A stretch of DNA of 64,000 bases from Luteimonas arsenica (lineage in GTDB: Bacteria; Pseudomonadota; Gammaproteobacteria; Xanthomonadales; Xanthomonadaceae): the NCBI RefSeq assembly GCF_004352825.1, contig NZ_SJRW01000002.1, positions 248,001 through 312,000 of the forward strand, in the 5' to 3' direction. The notes beneath the pieces are model-generated. The model did not search any database and had not been told where the DNA came from. It worked only from the letters and a program-made list of their open reading frames with translations. Below, in pieces: positions 39,144 to 47,819 of this stretch. Every line of letters starts with the position of its first letter. The first letter of the stretch is position 1. Both the position numbers and the translations under genes were made by a program.

Positions 39144-39583
39144 GGCGGAAGTCTAGCGACTCGCCCGGGGGCGCCGTTGGGGGGGTTGCGGGCCAAAGCT
39201 GCCTTGCAAACTACGTTTAGGCTGCAAGTCGCGGAACTGAAAAGAAATTTCTCTTATCCACACGAAATGTGGATAAGTCTGTGCATGGTGCGCACGGTGG
39301 CGGCCGCAATGCCCGTGAAAGCGGCATTCGCGACGGTTTGGTGAAAAATTGATCAATCCATGAAATTCCTTTCGAATCAATTATTTGACCGTGAAACATG
39401 GTTGAAGCATTGCTCCACGTGGGCGTGAAGGCCGGATCAATGACATTCGCGTGACCGCTGTGAACAACCTTCGCAGCCGGAATCGGCCCCGGCCCGGTCG
39501 TTGAACGCGAAATGTGCGGGTCGTCAAGTCCCGGCTTCGGCCGGGACGACGGCTATCATGGCGCCCTGCCTGTGCCTGAACCC
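39144..39583. other. AT-rich intergenic region between divergent priA and the DUF3106 gene
   Basis: This 440-base region contains no credible gene. It is clearly AT-richer than the rest of the window between about 39225 and 39450, most of all 39333-39395, with the palindrome TTGATCAA and several A/T runs. It contains the paired DnaA boxes at 39255-39277. A TATCAT hexamer at 39554-39559 could be a -10 for the rightward gene. Confidence 0.6.
39255..39277. promoter_or_regulatory. Two perfect DnaA boxes in inverted orientation
   Basis: TTATCCACA (39255-39263) and its exact reverse complement TGTGGATAA (39269-39277) flank five bases (CGAAA). Both match the high-affinity DnaA box consensus at all nine positions. 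Their location about 112 bases upstream of the priA start suggests DnaA binding that could regulate priA or the rightward gene. Confidence 0.7.
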
Positions 39584-41101
39584 ATGACGTCCCGAAGCCT
39601 GCCTGACCCCGCCGAAGCCACCGCGCCCACCGCCCTGGGGGCCTTCCTGCGAGGAGTGGAGCGCCGTGGGCTGGTCTTCGCGTGGCTGCTGTCGGGCTCG
39701 CGCGAGGCCGGAGCGGAGGCCCTGGCCTGGGCCCTGGACCGGTTTCGCAGCGAAGCCGGGCGGACGCCGTTCGGGGACTGGTCGCGCCGCTTCTGGTCGC
39801 TGCTGCTGGCCGCGCCTGGCCTGCGCACGCCGCCGGCCGAACCCGCCTGGGACCCCGGCTTCGAATGGCTGTCGCAAATCGGTCATGGCCCGCGCGCGGC
39901 CCTGTTGCTGCGCCTGGTGGCGGGCCTGGCGGAATCCGATGCCGCCAGCGTGCTGGGCATCGCCCGTCCGACATATCGCCTGGGACTGCAGCGCGCGCTG
40001 CCGCATGGCGCCGACGGCAGCGCCGACGTCGAGGCCTGGCAGGCGCTGGGCCGGGCCGCGCAGGAACGGGTACGCAAGCTGCCGGCGCCGGCGGTGGCGC
40101 GGTCGACGGACGCAGACCTGCGCCGCAGCGATCACGCGGCGCCAGGCCGACGATCGCCGGCGCGCGGCGTGCGCGTGGCGCTGTGGCTGGTGGCGCTGCT
40201 GACCCTGTTGGCGCTGGTCGCGACCTTCAAGCCCTGGAGCCGGTTGCCGGCGGGCCTGGCCGAGGCACCCGACGCCATCCTCAGCGAAGCCCTGCCGGAG
40301 GCCGAGCCGCCGGCCGGCCGCTATGCGGAGTCGGACGCGCTGGAGCTGCATCCCGACCTGGCCTTGCTGCTGGATGCCGGCAACGCAGACGCCGCGGCGG
40401 CCGATCCGGCCTTCCATGCCTGGCTGCGGGTCGAAGGCGAAGCAGGGATGGAAGGCGAAGCCGGCGCCGGTGCCAAAGGCAATGCCGGAGAAACTGCCGC
40501 CACCGGCGGTCCCCTGCCTGACCCGGCCGCTGCCGTGGCAGCCGCGGATGCCGCCGCGGTGGCTGCCGCTGCGCGTGCCGATGCCGCCGCCGCACAGCCG
40601 CCGGCGCAGCGCCTGGCGGCACTGGATCCGGTCGCGCGCCGCCAGCTCGCACAGCGCCGCGACGCCTGGGATGCCCTGCCGCATGCCGAGCGCGGCGAAC
40701 GCCGCGAGCGCTGGCAGGCCTGGCGCGAACTGCCTGCCGGCGAGCGCGCCGCGCTGCGCGCTTCGGCGCTCCGCTTCGCCGCGCTGGCGCCGGACGAGCA
40801 GGCCGCCCTGCGCGCGCGCTTCGATGCCCTGGACGCCAGCCTCCGCCACGGTTGGCTGCTCGGCCCCGACCTCGGCGCCGACTATCCGCGCCTGCACCCC
40901 CTGGTCGCGCAGGTGCCGCCGGATGCGCGCGCGGCCTTGATCGAGGCCCTGCGCGGGCTCGATGCGCAGGCGCGCGAGGACCTCGCGGTGCTTGCCGCGC
41001 GCACCCCGCCGCAGGCGCGCGCAGGACTGCGCGTCGAGCTGCTGGCCACGCCGCCTGCGCAGCGTGGCCGCTGGCTGCGCACGCGCGTGTCGCCACCCTG
41101 A
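39584..41101 (+). CDS. Sigma region 4-like / DUF3106 fusion membrane protein
   Basis: The 505-residue protein has an N-terminal half resembling the C-terminal part of an ECF sigma factor: RAALLLRLVAGLAESDAASV then LGIARPTYRLGLQRAL looks like region 4.2 helix-turn-helix (about residues 100-140). A transmembrane helix follows (VALWLVALLTLLALVATF, about 196-213). After an Ala-rich stretch comes a DUF3106-type C-terminus (RQLAQRRDAWDALPHAERGE, WQAWRELPAGERAALR). In related bacteria sigma-like and DUF3106 proteins are separate neighbours, so this appears to be a fusion. Region 2 is absent, so it cannot be a complete sigma factor. Function unknown. Confidence 0.65.
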   Translation: MTSRSLPDPAEATAPTALGAFLRGVERRGLVFAWLLSGSREAGAEALAWALDRFRSEAGRTPFGDWSRRFWSLLLAAPGLRTPPAEPAWDPGFEWLSQIGHGPRAALLLRLVAGLAESDAASVLGIARPTYRLGLQRALPHGADGSADVEAWQALGRAAQERVRKLPAPAVARSTDADLRRSDHAAPGRRSPARGVRVALWLVALLTLLALVATFKPWSRLPAGLAEAPDAILSEALPEAEPPAGRYAESDALELHPDLALLLDAGNADAAAADPAFHAWLRVEGEAGMEGEAGAGAKGNAGETAATGGPLPDPAAAVAAADAAAVAAAARADAAAAQPPAQRLAALDPVARRQLAQRRDAWDALPHAERGERRERWQAWRELPAGERAALRASALRFAALAPDEQAALRARFDALDASLRHGWLLGPDLGADYPRLHPLVAQVPPDARAALIEALRGLDAQAREDLAVLAARTPPQARAGLRVELLATPPAQRGRWLRTRVSPP

Positions 41102-41114
41102 CGCCGGCCTGCCC

Positions 41115-42479
41115 ATGTCCCTGCACACGCCCCCTGCGCGCTTCGGCGGCGAGGTTCGCGCTACCGCGGTGCTCGCCGCGCCGCTGGTCGCCGGCCACTT
41201 CGCCACCGGCCTGATCGGCTTCGTCGACAGCGTGATCGCCGGCCGCCACGGGACCGCGACGCTCGCGGCGGTGTCGGTGGGCACGGCCATGTTCTGGCTG
41301 CCGATGATGATCCCGATGGGCACGCTGATGGCGCTGCCGCCGTCGGTGTCGCAGCTCGACGGCGCCGGCCGCCGCGACGCGATCGCGCCGCTGTTCCGGC
41401 AGTCGTTGTGGCTGGCGCTGGCGCTGGGCCTGCTGCTGTTCGCCTTCCTCAGCCTGGCGACGATGGCGCTGGCGCCGATGGGCATCGACGAATCCATCCG
41501 CCCCGGCGCGCGCGACTTCCTGCACGGCATCCGCTGGGGCGTGCCGGCACTGACGCTCTATTACGCGATGCGCTACCTCAGCGACGGCCTGCACTGGACG
41601 CTGCCGACGATGCTGCTCGGCTTCGGCGGCCTGCTGCTGCTGGTGCCGCTGGGCTGGGCCTTCGCCTTCGGCCGCTTCGGCCTGCCGGAGATGGGCGCGG
41701 GCGGCCTGGGCCTGGCCTCGGCGCTGATGATGTGGGCGCAGGCGACGGCGTTCGCGGCCTACCTCGCGCGTTCGAAGCGCTTCGCGCCGCTGGGCCTGTT
41801 CGCGCGCTTCGATCCGCCGCGCTGGCCGCCGATCCGCGAGCTGCTGCGCACCGGGCTGCCGATCGGGGTGACGGTGGCGATGGAGGGCGGGCTGTTCATC
41901 GTCACCGCGCTGCTGATCGGCCGCCTGGGCCAGGTCGAGGCGGCCGCGCACCAGATCGCGATCAACGTCGCCAGCCTGTGCTTCATGATCCCCTTCGGCC
42001 TGGCCGAGGCGACCACGGTGCGCGTGGGCCACGCGCTCGGCGCCGGCGGCGGTCGCGAAGGCGTGCGCCGGGCGACCTACGCGGGCCTGGCCCTGGTGCT
42101 CGGGACGCAGGCGTTCTCCGCGCTGGTGCTGGTGCTCGGCCACGACGCGATCGTCGCGGTCTACACCGCCGATGCCGCGGTCGCGGCGCTGGCGACCTCG
42201 CTGCTGCTGTTCGCGGCCGCGTTCCAGTTCCCCGATGGCATCCAGGTGCTGTCGGCCGGCGCCCTGCGCGGGCTCAAGGACACGCGCGTGCCGATGCTGC
42301 TGGCCGCCTTCGCCTACTGGGGCGTGGGCATGGCGATCGGCGCCTGGCTCGGCCTGGGGCTGGGCCACGGCCCGCGCGGCATGTGGATCGGCCTGATCGC
42401 CGGCCTGGTGGTCGCGGCGCTGTTGATGGCCGCGCGCTTCCTGCGCACCAGCGGCCGGCTCCCCCGGACGGCGCAGTGA
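41115..42479 (+). CDS. MATE family multidrug/toxin efflux transporter
   Basis: The 454-residue protein has about twelve hydrophobic segments and the two-fold repeat of MATE exporters, which expel cationic drugs using Na+ or H+. Typical motifs are LAAPLVAGHFATGLIGFVDS at helix 1, MIPMGTLMALPPSVSQLDGAG in helix 2-3 region (split), and second-half LRTGLPIGVTVAMEGGLFIV and VEAAAHQIAINVASLCFMIP. This is the NorM-like group. The ATG at 41115 is 13 bases after the preceding stop. The substrate is not predictable. Confidence 0.88.
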   Translation: MSLHTPPARFGGEVRATAVLAAPLVAGHFATGLIGFVDSVIAGRHGTATLAAVSVGTAMFWLPMMIPMGTLMALPPSVSQLDGAGRRDAIAPLFRQSLWLALALGLLLFAFLSLATMALAPMGIDESIRPGARDFLHGIRWGVPALTLYYAMRYLSDGLHWTLPTMLLGFGGLLLLVPLGWAFAFGRFGLPEMGAGGLGLASALMMWAQATAFAAYLARSKRFAPLGLFARFDPPRWPPIRELLRTGLPIGVTVAMEGGLFIVTALLIGRLGQVEAAAHQIAINVASLCFMIPFGLAEATTVRVGHALGAGGGREGVRRATYAGLALVLGTQAFSALVLVLGHDAIVAVYTADAAVAALATSLLLFAAAFQFPDGIQVLSAGALRGLKDTRVPMLLAAFAYWGVGMAIGAWLGLGLGHGPRGMWIGLIAGLVVAALLMAARFLRTSGRLPRTAQ

Positions 42480-42554
42480 CCAAAGGCGGGTGACGGGGCC
42501 GGCCGCCAGCGGTGATACTGGCGGCGTCGCATCCCTGCCATCGAGTCGCCCGCC

Positions 42555-44450
42555 ATGTCCGAAACGTATCCGAACGCTCCGCGCCGCCGCGGCCCCATCG
42601 CCCGCGTCGTCGTCGGTGCATGGGATGCCCTGAACTTCACCCGCCGGCTGGTGTTCAACCTGCTGTTCCTGTTCCTGCTGGTGGTGGTCCTGGTGGCGAT
42701 CTTCAGCGCCGAGCGGGCCAAGCCGCTGCTCGACCGCACCACCCTGGTGATCGCGCCCGAAGGTGCCCTGGTCGAACAGTTCAGCGTCGACCCGGTGAGC
42801 CGCGCCCTCGGCAAGATGAGCGGCCAGGACGTGCAGGAAGTGCGCCTGCGCGACCTGCTGCGCGTGATCGAGAAGGCGGCCGACGACAAGCGCATCGAGC
42901 GCGTGCTGCTGCGCACCGACCGCATGGCGTTCTCCGGCTACGCCTCGCTGCGCGAAGTCGCCGACGCGATCGGCGCGCTGCGCGCGTCCGGCAAGGAAGT
43001 GATCGCCTTCGGCGAATACTTCGGCCAGGCCCAGTACCTGCTGGCCGCGCAGGCCAACGAGGTCTACATGGATCCCTACGGCGGCATGGTGCTGGAAGGC
43101 ATCGGCCGCTACCGCCAGTACTACCGCGAAGGCCTGCAGGAAAAACTCGGCGTCGACATCCACCTGTTCAAGGTCGGCGAGTACAAGTCCGCGGCCGAGC
43201 CCTACGTGCTCGACCAGGCCTCGCCGGAGGCCAAGGAGGCCGACCTGTACTGGATGAACGACATCTGGCGGCGCTTCGTTGGCGACATCGCCAAGGCGCG
43301 CGGGCTGGATGCCGCAGCGCTGTCCGCGGCCGTGGACGCGCTGCCCGAAGGCGTGCAGGCGGCCGGCGGCGACCTCGCGAAGCTGGCCGTGGAGCAGAAG
43401 CTGGTCGACGGCCTGAAGACCCTGGAAGAAGTGCAGCAGCTGCTTGCCGAGCGCGGCGAAGCCGACGAGGACAGCGACAGCGGCGTGCGCGAAATGGCCT
43501 GGGACGCCTACCTCAAGCACGTCACCAGCCCGATGGCGGCCGCCGACGCGCGCCCGCAGGTGGCCGTGGTCGTGGCCGAGGGCACGATCATGGACGGCGA
43601 GCAGAACCCGGGCAACGTGGGCGGCGAGTCGACCTCGGCCCTGCTGCGCGCCGCGCGCGAGGACGACAACGTCAAGGCCGTGGTGCTGCGCGTGGATTCC
43701 CCGGGCGGCGGCGTTTTCGCCTCCGAGCAGATCCGCCGCGAGGTCGAGGCCCTGAAGGCCGCCGGCAAGCCGGTAGTGGCTTCGATGGGCGACCTCGCCG
43801 CGTCCGGTGGCTACTGGATCAGCATGGACGCCGACGCGATCTATGCCGATCCGTCCACGATCACCGGCTCGATCGGCATCTTCGGCATGATCCCGACGAT
43901 TCCCCGCACCCTGGAGAAGATCGGCGTGCGCACCGACGGCGTCGGCACCACGCGCTTCGCCGGTGCCTTCGATCCGACCCGCAGCCTGCAGCCCGGCGTG
44001 GGCGAGGTGATCCAGAGCGTGATCGACAAGGGCTATCGCGACTTCACCGGCAAGGTCGCCGCCGCGCGCGGCCGCAGCGTGGAGGAGATCGACCAGGTGG
44101 CCCGCGGCCGCGTCTGGAGCGGTGCGCAGGCGAAGGAGCGGGGGCTGGTCGACGAATTCGGCGGCCTGCGCGACGCGCTGGCGAACGCCGCCGAGCGCGC
44201 CGGACTGGGCGAGGCCGGCACCTGGGGTGTGAAGTACGTCGAGAAGCCGCTCACGCCGTTCGAGAGCTTCGTCGCCGGCATGGCCGAGAGCCGGCTGGGC
44301 GCGACGATGGTCGCGCGCACGGGCTTTGCCGACCGCCTGCTGATGCAGGCGATGCCCGGCGTCGCCGGCGACCTGCGCTTCATCGAACAGGCCCTGTCCC
44401 GTGACGGCCAGCCGGTGAAGGCCGTCGTGCACTGCTTCTGCATGCCGTGA
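42555..44450 (+). CDS. sppA: Signal peptide peptidase SppA (long, 67K type)
   Basis: SppA is a membrane-anchored serine protease that degrades cleaved signal peptides. The 631-residue protein has one N-terminal transmembrane helix ([15 protein letters not shown]) and two tandem SppA domains. The general-base lysine is in [13 protein letters not shown] (about 211) and the nucleophilic serine in [17 protein letters not shown] (about 416), split between the two domains as in E. coli. [17 protein letters not shown] and [14 protein letters not shown] are further conserved. The next gene begins inside its last codons (GTGA overlap). Confidence 0.95.
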   Translation: MSETYPNAPRRRGPIARVVVGAWDALNFTRRLVFNLLFLFLLVVVLVAIFSAERAKPLLDRTTLVIAPEGALVEQFSVDPVSRALGKMSGQDVQEVRLRDLLRVIEKAADDKRIERVLLRTDRMAFSGYASLREVADAIGALRASGKEVIAFGEYFGQAQYLLAAQANEVYMDPYGGMVLEGIGRYRQYYREGLQEKLGVDIHLFKVGEYKSAAEPYVLDQASPEAKEADLYWMNDIWRRFVGDIAKARGLDAAALSAAVDALPEGVQAAGGDLAKLAVEQKLVDGLKTLEEVQQLLAERGEADEDSDSGVREMAWDAYLKHVTSPMAAADARPQVAVVVAEGTIMDGEQNPGNVGGESTSALLRAAREDDNVKAVVLRVDSPGGGVFASEQIRREVEALKAAGKPVVASMGDLAASGGYWISMDADAIYADPSTITGSIGIFGMIPTIPRTLEKIGVRTDGVGTTRFAGAFDPTRSLQPGVGEVIQSVIDKGYRDFTGKVAAARGRSVEEIDQVARGRVWSGAQAKERGLVDEFGGLRDALANAAERAGLGEAGTWGVKYVEKPLTPFESFVAGMAESRLGATMVARTGFADRLLMQAMPGVAGDLRFIEQALSRDGQPVKAVVHCFCMP

Positions 44451-45232
44451 GCGCCGTGGACCGGTCGCGCTGGAGGCTGGAAGGACAGCTGGCCCTGGTC
44501 ACCGGCGGCAGCGCCGGCATCGGCCGCGCGATCGCGGCCGAGCTGCTGGGCTTCGGCGCGCGCGTGCTGATCGCCGCGCGCGACGGCGATGCGCTCGAGG
44601 CCGCGCGCGAGGAACTGCTCGACGAATTCCCCGACGGCGACGTGCGCGCCCTGATCGCCGACGTCTCCGACGACGAACAGCGCAGGGAGCTGCTGGACTG
44701 GGTGGAGGACCAGGGCGAGGGCCTGAACATCCTGGTCAACAACGCCGGCGGCAACCTCGGCAAGGCCGCGATCGATTACACCGAGGACGAGTGGCGGGAG
44801 ATCTTCGAGGTCAACCTGTTCAGCGCCTTCGAACTCAGCCGCTACGCGCATCCGCTGCTCACACAGCACGCGACGAGCTGCATCGTGAACGTGGGCAGCG
44901 TCTCCGGCGCCACCCACGTGCGCACCGGCGCGCCCTACGGCATGAGCAAGGCCGCGATGCACCAGATGACCCGCAACCTCGCCTGCGAGTGGGCCGAGGA
45001 CGGCATCCGCGTGAACTGCGTGGCGCCCTGGTACATCCGCACCCGGCGCACCTCGCCGAAGCTGGCCGATCCGGATTACCTCGACGACGTGCTGCTGCGC
45101 ACCCCGATGGGGCGCATCGGCGAACCGGAGGAAGTGGCGGCCGCGGTGGCCTTCCTGTGCCTGCCGGCGTCGTCCTACGTCACCGGCGAATGCATCGCCG
45201 TGGACGGCGGTTTCCTGCGCTACGGTTTCTAA
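44447..45232 (+). CDS. Short-chain dehydrogenase/reductase
   Basis: This 261-residue Rossmann-fold enzyme has the cofactor motif [12 protein letters not shown], the NNAG motif ([13 protein letters not shown]), catalytic Ser in [12 protein letters not shown] and the Tyr-Lys pair in [13 protein letters not shown]. The overall form ([20 protein letters not shown]) is like the tropinone reductase/glucose dehydrogenase subgroup. ARDG at the end of the second strand suggests NADP preference. The substrate is unknown. GTG start overlaps the sppA stop. Confidence 0.88.
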   Translation: MSAVDRSRWRLEGQLALVTGGSAGIGRAIAAELLGFGARVLIAARDGDALEAAREELLDEFPDGDVRALIADVSDDEQRRELLDWVEDQGEGLNILVNNAGGNLGKAAIDYTEDEWREIFEVNLFSAFELSRYAHPLLTQHATSCIVNVGSVSGATHVRTGAPYGMSKAAMHQMTRNLACEWAEDGIRVNCVAPWYIRTRRTSPKLADPDYLDDVLLRTPMGRIGEPEEVAAAVAFLCLPASSYVTGECIAVDGGFLRYGF

Positions 45233-45317
45233 CCTCCGCCATCGCGGCAGCTCGGCAGCGATGGACGTCGCGACAGGTCTCCGGAACCGCCACCTGCAGC
45301 CTCACCGGGAGTCAGCC

Positions 45318-45833
45318 ATGATCCGATCGAACACTTTCCGCCCGCAGGCCGTGCTGGCCGGGCTCTTCATGCTGCTTGTGGCCGGGGCCTGCGTCGCGCA
45401 GGGCGCGCCGGCCACGACCGGCACCGCAGCAACGCAGGCCGAGCCACCGGGCTATGACGCCGCGCTCGCCGAACGCCTCGGCGCCGACGACTACGGCATG
45501 CGCAAATACGTGCTGGTGATCCTGAAGACCGGTCCCACGCCGCTGCCCAGGGGCGAGGCCCGCGACGCGATGTTCCAGGGCCACTTCGCCAACATGAAGC
45601 GCCTGGCCGCAGAAGGGAAGCTGGTGCTGGCCGGTCCCCTCGACGGCGTCGACGGCCGCCGCGGGATCTTCGTGTTCGACACTGCCGACCTTGAAGAGGC
45701 CCGTGCGCTGGTGGCCACGGATCCCGTCATCGCCAGCGGCGAGATGGAGGCCGAACTGCATGCGTATTACGGTTCGGCCGCGCTGCTGCTGTTGAACGAG
45801 GCGCACGGGACGATTTCGCGAAAGTCGTTCTAG
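45318..45833 (+). CDS. Secreted YciI-like protein
   Basis: The 171-residue product starts with a signal peptide (MIRSNTFRPQAVLAGLFMLL to VAGACVAQ); VAGAC could also be read as a weak lipobox. The mature part has a YciI-like ferredoxin fold: KYVLVILKTGPTPLP, FQGHFANMKRLAAEGKLVLA, GPLDGVDGRRGIFVF and ARALVATDPVIASGEMEAEL. The H of GHFANM and D of TDP are the conserved YciI pair. Most YciI proteins are cytoplasmic, so export is notable. GGGAG lies about seven bases before the ATG at 45318. Confidence 0.8.
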   Translation: MIRSNTFRPQAVLAGLFMLLVAGACVAQGAPATTGTAATQAEPPGYDAALAERLGADDYGMRKYVLVILKTGPTPLPRGEARDAMFQGHFANMKRLAAEGKLVLAGPLDGVDGRRGIFVFDTADLEEARALVATDPVIASGEMEAELHAYYGSAALLLLNEAHGTISRKSF

Positions 45834-45867
45834 GGCAGGCCCGGTGGCCCACGCTCCAATGGAAAGG

Positions 45868-45899
45868 CCCCGCGCGTCGCGTCCATGCGACGCGCGGGG
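45868..45899. terminator. Hairpin terminator between convergent YciI-like and slipin genes
   Basis: CCCCGCGCGTCGC (45868-45880) pairs perfectly over 13 bases with GCGACGCGCGGGG (45887-45899) around GTCCAT. On the minus strand it follows the slipin stop by three bases and has a short CCTTTCC tail. Confidence 0.7.
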
Positions 45900-45902
45900 G
45901 TG

Positions 45903-47027
45903 TTACTTCAGCGTCACCAGCTGCCCGAGGACGCCGTCCAGGCCGCCGAAGACGGTCAGCCTGTCGATCTTCTCGGTGACCTTTTCCAGGGCCTCCAGCT
46001 CCTTCAGGCGCATGAGGACCGGGCTTTCGTCGATCAGCTTCGCGGTGTTGAGCAGCGAGCGCGTGGCGTTGGCCTCCTCGCGGCGGCGGATCACGTTGGC
46101 CTGCGCCAGCTTCTCCGCCTGCACCACGCCGTTGAGGATCTCGCGCATCTCGCCCGGCAGGATGACGTCCTTGACGCCCACGCCGAGCACTTCGATGCCG
46201 AGCTCCTCCACGCGGCCGCGCACGTACGCGAAGATTTCCGCGTCCAGCGTGGCCTTGTCGCCGAGCAGTTCGTCGAGCGTCTTCGCGGCCACGGCCTTGC
46301 GCAGGCCGTACTGCAACTCGCGGTAGACGTAGTCGCCGTACTTCGCCACCCGCGTACGCGCGGCGACCGGGTCGGTCACGCGCAGCGAGGCGGCGAGGTT
46401 CACGCGCAGGCTCACCTTGTCGCGGGTCAACAGTTCCTGGCCCGACACTTCCATGGCCTGCACGCGCAGCTCGATGGTCTCCACCGCCACGTTCTTCCGG
46501 AAGTTCCAGAAGGCGTAGCTGCCGGCGCCGACCACCTGCTCGAGCGTGTTGTCGACGAACACCAGGCCCGCCGATTCGGCCGGCACCTCCAGCACCACGG
46601 CCACGCGGGCCAGGATGCCGAGCTGGCGCAGGCGGCGCGCCACGTCCGGCGCGACGCGCAGCCCCGCGGCCAGCGCGGCGTTCTCGACGTCAACCTGCAC
46701 CAGGCCACGCCAGTACAGCGTGCGAAGACCCGGCGCCAGCACGTCCTCGAGTCGGCCGTTCTTCGACACCAGGCCGACCTCGTCCATGCCGATGTCGGCG
46801 AGCACGAAGGTTTCGCCGAGGCGGTCGCCCAGCGCGGCGATCAGCGTGTCGGCATCGTGGCCGGCGTACTCCGGCTTGCGGATGTCGTGCACGACGACCT
46901 CGAGCTGGTCGCGCCATGCGAACAGGCGGTGCACGCCCGGCGCGAGGACGCGCTCGAAGCGGCGATTGCGATACACCAGGCCGCGCTCAGCGTCACCGAT
47001 CACGACCCTTCGGGTCCAGAACATCAT
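45903..47027 (-). CDS. Slipin (SPFH/Band 7 family) protein
   Basis: The 374-residue protein belongs to the SPFH/stomatin superfamily. N-terminal residues (RRVVIGDAERGLVYRNRRFE, then VLAPGVHRL) form a beta-rich domain. The SPFH core includes VEVDVENAALAA-like VQVDVENAALAAGL, SYAFWNFRKNVAVETIEL, LLTRDKVSLRVNLAASLRVTD and LGIEVLGVGVKDVILPGEM. A long C-terminal helix (AEKLAQANVIRRREEANATR) should drive oligomerisation. There is no strong transmembrane helix. AAGGAG lies seven bases before the ATG at 47027. Slipins of this type are reported near RtcB RNA-repair genes; none is in the window, but two tRNA-like sequences precede it on the same strand. Confidence 0.86.
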   Translation of the reverse strand: MMFWTRRVVIGDAERGLVYRNRRFERVLAPGVHRLFAWRDQLEVVVHDIRKPEYAGHDADTLIAALGDRLGETFVLADIGMDEVGLVSKNGRLEDVLAPGLRTLYWRGLVQVDVENAALAAGLRVAPDVARRLRQLGILARVAVVLEVPAESAGLVFVDNTLEQVVGAGSYAFWNFRKNVAVETIELRVQAMEVSGQELLTRDKVSLRVNLAASLRVTDPVAARTRVAKYGDYVYRELQYGLRKAVAAKTLDELLGDKATLDAEIFAYVRGRVEELGIEVLGVGVKDVILPGEMREILNGVVQAEKLAQANVIRRREEANATRSLLNTAKLIDESPVLMRLKELEALEKVTEKIDRLTVFGGLDGVLGQLVTLK

Positions 47028-47376
47028 GGGTTTTCTCCTTGTGAATGGCTCTGGTGATCCGGTTCGCTGGGGTGCGGGGAACCGGTTGCCGCGCTGCCGG
47101 CCACGGGATGCGGCCGACGGAAAAGGTGGAAACGTCCCTGGCGGACGCCGCGCGGGCGGCCGGTGCTGGCAATGGCGTCTGGCGAGGCTTTGCGGCGAGC
47201 CCATGAAGGCGCGCTTCCGCTTTTCCCCGCCGTCGGCCACCGCCAGGACGCGGTGCCGGTGCGGTGCCCGCTGCCTGCTTCGTTGCGCATCGCGATGGAT
47301 TGCGACGCCTGGCGGAACAGACACGGGACGTTCCCGATTCGGGCTTGCGCCCTGTTGTGCTGATGACAATCAGCGA

Positions 47377-47450
47377 TCGTTGGAGCGGGATTCGAACCCG
47401 CGACAAATGGATTAAAAGTCCATCGCTCTACCCGTCTGAGCTATCCAGTG
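47377..47450 (-). tRNA. tRNA-Lys(UUU)-like sequence with defective acceptor stem
   Basis: The minus strand folds as a cloverleaf. D-stem GCTC/GAGC, anticodon stem ATGGA/TCCAT with loop CTTTTAA (anticodon TTT at 47416-47414), and T-stem GCGGG/CCCGC with loop TTCGAAT are all perfect. The acceptor stem is not: CACTGGA against TCCAACG has mismatches at pairs 2 and 3, and no CCA follows. The body differs from the standard bacterial tRNA-Lys. It abuts the upstream tRNA-like unit with no spacer. A hairpin, GCTGAT/ATCAGC around a four-base loop, lies just downstream (47359-47374). It may be a real unusual tRNA, a pseudo-tRNA, or a tRNA mimic. Confidence 0.6.
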
Positions 47451-47523
47451 GTCAACGTGCGGGACTCGAACCCGCAACCGACAGCATCCGAAGCTGTTGC
47501 TCTACCGATTGAGCCAACGTTGT
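47451..47523 (-). tRNA. tRNA-like sequence, anticodon CGG (nominal Pro), aberrant
   Basis: Minus-strand cloverleaf with D-stem GCTC/GAGC, anticodon stem ACAGC/GCTGT, loop TTCGGAT (anticodon CGG at 47490-47488) and T-stem GCGGG/CCCGC with loop TTCGAGT. The acceptor ACAACGT/ACGTTGA has six pairs and an A-A mismatch at the end. If the acceptor were only six pairs, ACCA would follow, overlapping the next unit. Position 37 is A, whereas genuine tRNA-Pro has G there, so proline identity is doubtful. The unit ends exactly where the Lys-like unit begins. Confidence 0.6.
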
Positions 47524-47729
47524 CGCAGTCGCCTCGAACCGGCATCGGCATACGCCACGGCAACGCCGCGCGCACCGGACGGAACCAGAGCCCGCACCGC
47601 GGTTGCCGACCGAGATCCGACTGCGCATTGCCGCCTGTTTCGAAGCGGCAATCCTTTTGCGTCGCACCGCGCCGCGTCCCTGCCGCGGAGTCGCACGATG
47701 CACGCCTGTTCCAGGTGTCCTTTGCGAAT

Positions 47730-47770
47730 GCGAAAACGAAAATGCCCCCGGCATGGAGTCCGAGGGCATT
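47730..47770 (-). terminator. Rho-independent terminator on the minus strand
   Basis: On the minus strand AATGCCCTCGG (47770-47760) pairs with CCGGGGGCATT (47751-47741) over eleven pairs including one G-T wobble, around an eight-base loop. It is followed by TTCGTTTTCG. It ends a transcript coming from about 48000 and leaves the tRNA-like pair downstream as a separate unit. Confidence 0.75.
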
Positions 47771-47819
47771 CGCTGTTCCTCGGAAGATCGGGGCGACCGA
47801 TCTCCCGTGGCGGAGCCGG

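Noticed and set aside
39144-39583. Chromosomal replication origin
   Set aside because: Only two DnaA boxes are seen and none of dnaA, dnaN, gyrB or rpmH is nearby, so a regulatory site is more likely.
40281-44432. Very long minus-strand frame opposite the DUF3106, MATE and sppA genes
   Set aside because: It spans three well-supported plus-strand genes and its translation is His/Gln/Ala/Arg-rich without motifs.
47028-47376. Protein-coding ORF between the slipin and the tRNA-like pair
   Set aside because: Frames here lack ribosome binding sites and recognisable sequence; the region looks like structured noncoding RNA or leader.
47524-47700. Further tRNA remnants upstream of the tRNA-like pair
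   Set aside because: GGTTCGA-like fragments and a TTGCCGC/GCGGCAA hairpin are present, but no cloverleaf could be built.
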